A stretch of 5,868 nucleotides of DNA from Syntrophomonadaceae bacterium. GTDB taxonomy: Bacteria; Bacillota; Syntrophomonadia; Syntrophomonadales; Syntrophomonadaceae. The first letter of the stretch is position 1. Every line of letters begins with the position of its first letter. The DNA is taken from contig JAUNBV010000070.1 of NCBI GenBank assembly GCA_030526885.1, forward strand, positions 1 to 5,868, read 5' to 3'. Shown piece after piece: positions 3,929-5,868 of this stretch. Under the pieces are notes generated by a model that was not told where the DNA came from, searched no databases, and was given only the letters and a program-made list of their open reading frames with translations. A program made the position numbers and the translations under genes.

Positions 3929-5623
3929 ATGGCCAAGAAGGAGATACTTAATATTGAAATCGCGGAACGCCTGGTCAAGGTATGTGTGTGCGAGAAGAAG
4001 AAGAACAGCCAGTACATATCCCAGCGTTTCATGTTTCAAACCCCGGCGGGCGCGGTCAATGACGGGCATATCACCGATACCGGGGCGGTGTCGGCGGCGC
4101 TCAGGGCGGAGCTGGAGGAGCGCGGCATCCGCTGCACGCAGGCCGTTTTCAGCCTCATCTCCGGGCGGGTAGGCACCCGCGAGGTGAATCTGCCGCCGGT
4201 CAAGGATAACCGCATCAAGGCTATCGTGGAGGCCAATGTCTCCGAATATTTCCCGGTGGATATGAGCAAGTACCATGTCAGCTATGCGGTGCAGGAGCGG
4301 ATAGAAAAGGGCGATAACGCGGGCGTGCGCCTGCTGGTGATGATCGTGCCCCTGCAGATCCTGGAGGGCTATTTCGAGGTGGCGCACGAGGTGGGCCTGA
4401 CGGTGCAGGCCATAGATTACAGCGGCAACAGCGTGTATCAGACCCTGCGCCGCATGAGCAACGAAGAAATGACTATGTATGTGGATATCGAGTGCACCAC
4501 CTCCAGCGTGTCGGTATTGCAAAACGGCAAACAGCTTTTGCAGCGCACCTTCACCAACGGGGTGGACGATCTGCTCTCCGCCCATAGCAATGCCGCGGGG
4601 CATGACGGCGACGCCTATTTAGTGGCGCTAAGGGAGCTTTCCAATGAAAACGGGGAGCGCTTTTTGAGCGCCGATGAGACGCGCGAGGCCTTGAGCCGAT
4701 TGGTGAGCAATATCGTGCGCATCGTGGACTATTTCAATTCCAACAACTGGGAGACGCCGGTGGAGAAGCTGGTGCTCACCGGCTGCGGCTGCGACGTGCG
4801 GGGCTTAAGGGAAATGGTGGCCGACGCTACTTCGCTGGATACATCCACCCTGAAACATATCGAGAGGGTAAAGGCGCCGGGCGATATCGGCGAGCCGCTG
4901 GCCCATTACCTGGCCTGTATCGGCAGCAATATCGCCCCGGTGGATTTCGTGCCCCCGCAGTATGCGGAGGTAAAGAAAAAGGGGATGGACCTGAGCATAG
5001 ATTTCGAGCAAATTGGCACGGTGGTGCTGGTGCTGGGCGCGGTGATGGGCGTGGCGCTCTCCGGCTGGGCGTTGATCGATTTTTACAGCGCCAAAGGCGA
5101 CCACCGCGAACTGCAGGCCCAGGTGGACGAACTGGCCTACGTGGAGGACATATACAACGAATATACCGCCTATACCGCGTATGCCGACGGCCTGGCCGCG
5201 CTGTACGCGCTGACGGAGAATCCCAATAAAGACCTGGTGGCCTTTATCGGGGAGCTGGAAGTTAAGATGCCGGCTGCGCTCACGGTGCTTTCCGCCGGTT
5301 TTTCCACTACCGGGGTGAACATGAATATGACCGTGAGCAGCAAGGAGGAGGCCGCCATGGTCATCTCCCAGCTCAGGACTTTTGACAGCCTGAGCGCGGT
5401 GGAGGTGAGCGGCGTGGCCGAAGGCGCAGACCAGGCCGGGACGCCGCAGGTATCCTTTGCGGTGAATTGCACCTACGGTGAAAATCCCTGGCTGGCCGGG
5501 CCGGAAGCGGCGGAGGAACCCCCGCCGCAGCCGCCGGTGGAGGAGCCGGCGGAGCAACCGCCGGCGGAGGCCGCGGAGGAACTGACCCCCGCGGAGACGG
5601 CGCCGGAGCAGGAAGGAGTGTGA
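3929..5623 (+). CDS. PilM-PilN fusion protein of the type IV pilus alignment complex
   Basis: This 564-residue protein joins two normally separate proteins. Residues 1-335 are PilM-like, with an actin-like fold: phosphate-1 region ILNIEIAERLVKV (6-18), phosphate-2 region MYVDIECTTSSVSV (183-196) and adenosine region LVLTGCGCDVRGL (281-293). Residues 338-517 are PilN-like: VDFVPPQY (338-345), equivalent to the PilN NLLP-type docking peptide, then a transmembrane helix (about 361-385), a short helical stretch and a ferredoxin-like extracytoplasmic domain. Residues 525-564 are a Pro/Glu/Ala-rich tail. The actin motifs are degraded: the usual D-x-G is E10-x-A12, and D186 is followed by E188 instead of Gly. 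The expected topology is cytoplasmic N-terminus, one membrane pass, exterior C-terminus, as in GspL. The ATG is set by AAGGAGG (3915-3921), 7 nt upstream. It starts 16 nt after pilD and ends 7 nt before pilO. I leave the symbol blank because of the fusion. Confidence 0.9.
   Translation: MAKKEILNIEIAERLVKVCVCEKKKNSQYISQRFMFQTPAGAVNDGHITDTGAVSAALRAELEERGIRCTQAVFSLISGRVGTREVNLPPVKDNRIKAIVEANVSEYFPVDMSKYHVSYAVQERIEKGDNAGVRLLVMIVPLQILEGYFEVAHEVGLTVQAIDYSGNSVYQTLRRMSNEEMTMYVDIECTTSSVSVLQNGKQLLQRTFTNGVDDLLSAHSNAAGHDGDAYLVALRELSNENGERFLSADETREALSRLVSNIVRIVDYFNSNNWETPVEKLVLTGCGCDVRGLREMVADATSLDTSTLKHIERVKAPGDIGEPLAHYLACIGSNIAPVDFVPPQYAEVKKKGMDLSIDFEQIGTVVLVLGAVMGVALSGWALIDFYSAKGDHRELQAQVDELAYVEDIYNEYTAYTAYADGLAALYALTENPNKDLVAFIGELEVKMPAALTVLSAGFSTTGVNMNMTVSSKEEAAMVISQLRTFDSLSAVEVSGVAEGADQAGTPQVSFAVNCTYGENPWLAGPEAAEEPPPQPPVEEPAEQPPAEAAEELTPAETAPEQEGV
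5501..5620 (+). repeat. Low-complexity Pro/Glu/Ala coding tract at the end of pilMN
   Basis: The DNA is made of imperfect, shuffled CCGCCGG and GCGGAGGA-type blocks encoding PPPQPPVEEPAEQPPAEAAEE and similar (residues 525-564). GC is very high. It codes for a flexible acidic tail at the extracytoplasmic C-terminus. Tracts like this often vary in length between strains by slippage; that is an inference here. Confidence 0.65.
5611..5618 (+). promoter_or_regulatory. Ribosome binding site of pilO inside the pilMN 3' end
   Basis: GGAAGGAG overlaps the last codons of pilMN, 12 nt before ATG 5631. The closer GAGGT (5626-5630) abuts the ATG and is too near to act as an SD alone. The overlap suggests translational coupling of pilMN and pilO. 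Confidence 0.5.
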
Positions 5624-5630
5624 GCGAGGT

Positions 5631-5868
5631 ATGAATTTCAATCTATCCGAACGCGATAAGAGGATGCTGATGGTAATAGGGGGTATAGCCATCTTCCTGC
5701 TGCTGTTCTTTGTTATCTATAAGCCCTTTGTGGCCAAGGCCGAGGCGCTGGATGCCCAGAACGCGGAGCTGGCCGCTCATCTGGCCATCCTGCAGGATTA
5801 CTATGCCAATCTGGAAACGTATGAGCTGGGCATCAACGACGCCCGCCGCGAGGTACGGGCGCAGACCG
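5631..5868 (+). CDS. pilO: Type IV pilus PilO-like protein (3'-truncated)
   Basis: Seventy-nine codons are open to the right edge. The protein begins MNFNLSERDKRML (a short cytoplasmic start), followed by one hydrophobic helix at about residues 14-30 (MVIGGIAIFLLLFFVIY). It continues with an alanine/glutamate-rich helical stretch (about 33-66, e.g. AEALDAQNAELAAHLAIL) that looks like a coiled coil. This is the architecture of PilO (GspM-like), the partner of PilN in the alignment complex, which would heterodimerise with the PilN half of the upstream fusion. The ferredoxin-like domain that would confirm the family is outside the window, so the call rests on topology and position directly after PilMN. 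The start is supported by the SD at 5611-5618 and by the 7-nt gap to the previous stop. Confidence 0.8.
   Translation, partial: MNFNLSERDKRMLMVIGGIAIFLLLFFVIYKPFVAKAEALDAQNAELAAHLAILQDYYANLETYELGINDARREVRAQT

Noticed and set aside
3610..4172. Continuation of the first pilD frame to 4172 as a 334-residue protein
   Set aside because: After about 3610 it becomes Arg-rich nonsense and overlaps pilMN by 244 bases, while the neighbouring frame holds the true GGGD motif and helices.
3857..5692. Long open frames on the minus strand across pilMN (and similar ones across pilC)
   Set aside because: They mirror strongly conserved plus-strand proteins, are rich in His/Arg/Gln as expected from antisense GC-rich DNA, have no convincing SD, and match no family I recognise.
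3929..5868. Reading the operon as type II secretion (GspL/GspM) instead of type IV pilus
   Set aside because: PilT is specific to pili, the pilin is of PilA type, and the N-terminal half resembles PilM. The GspL likeness is architectural.

Overview
The window is a stretch of a type IV pilus (T4P) operon. All genes lie on the + strand and are closely spaced. In order they are: the retraction ATPase PilT (5' end outside the window), the inner-membrane platform protein PilC, a small acidic type IV pilin, a prepilin peptidase (PilD/ComC type) whose frame is broken once near its middle, a PilM-PilN fusion protein, and the start of a PilO-like protein that runs off the right edge. The gene order, the small cysteine-free pilin, the strong Shine-Dalgarno (SD) sequences and the lack of outer-membrane secretin genes suit a GC-rich Firmicute (Clostridia-like) or a related monoderm. 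That assignment is an inference from layout and sequence style; no taxonomic marker is present.

Layout. 1-1037 pilT. 1038-1176 is a 139-nt gap with inverted repeats and no convincing promoter. 1177-2391 pilC. 2392-2605 is a 214-nt leader ahead of the pilin, with possible alternative RNA pairings and a box also found in the previous gap. 2606-3058 pilin, GC-rich in its conserved 5' third and clearly more AT-rich after that. 3059-3167 holds two hairpins, one of them a very stable GC-rich stem, and an SD that can fold back on an anti-SD-like sequence. 3168-3912 prepilin peptidase, readable only with a one-base frame correction near 3604-3607. 3929-5623 pilMN. 5631 to the end pilO.

How the genes work together. 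PilD would cleave and methylate the prepilin at its G/FTLVE site. PilC is the membrane platform on which pilins enter and leave the fibre. PilT powers removal of subunits; the extension ATPase PilB is not in the window and probably lies upstream. The PilM-PilN fusion and PilO form the alignment complex linking the cytoplasmic motor side to the extracytoplasmic side. In the fusion this complex looks like the GspL/GspM pair of type II secretion.

The window looks like recognisable pilus machinery rather than a new system. The points most worth following up are the PilM-PilN fusion with its weakened actin-like nucleotide motifs and Pro/Glu tail, the broken pilD frame, the composition switch inside the pilin gene, and the structured leaders around the pilin.
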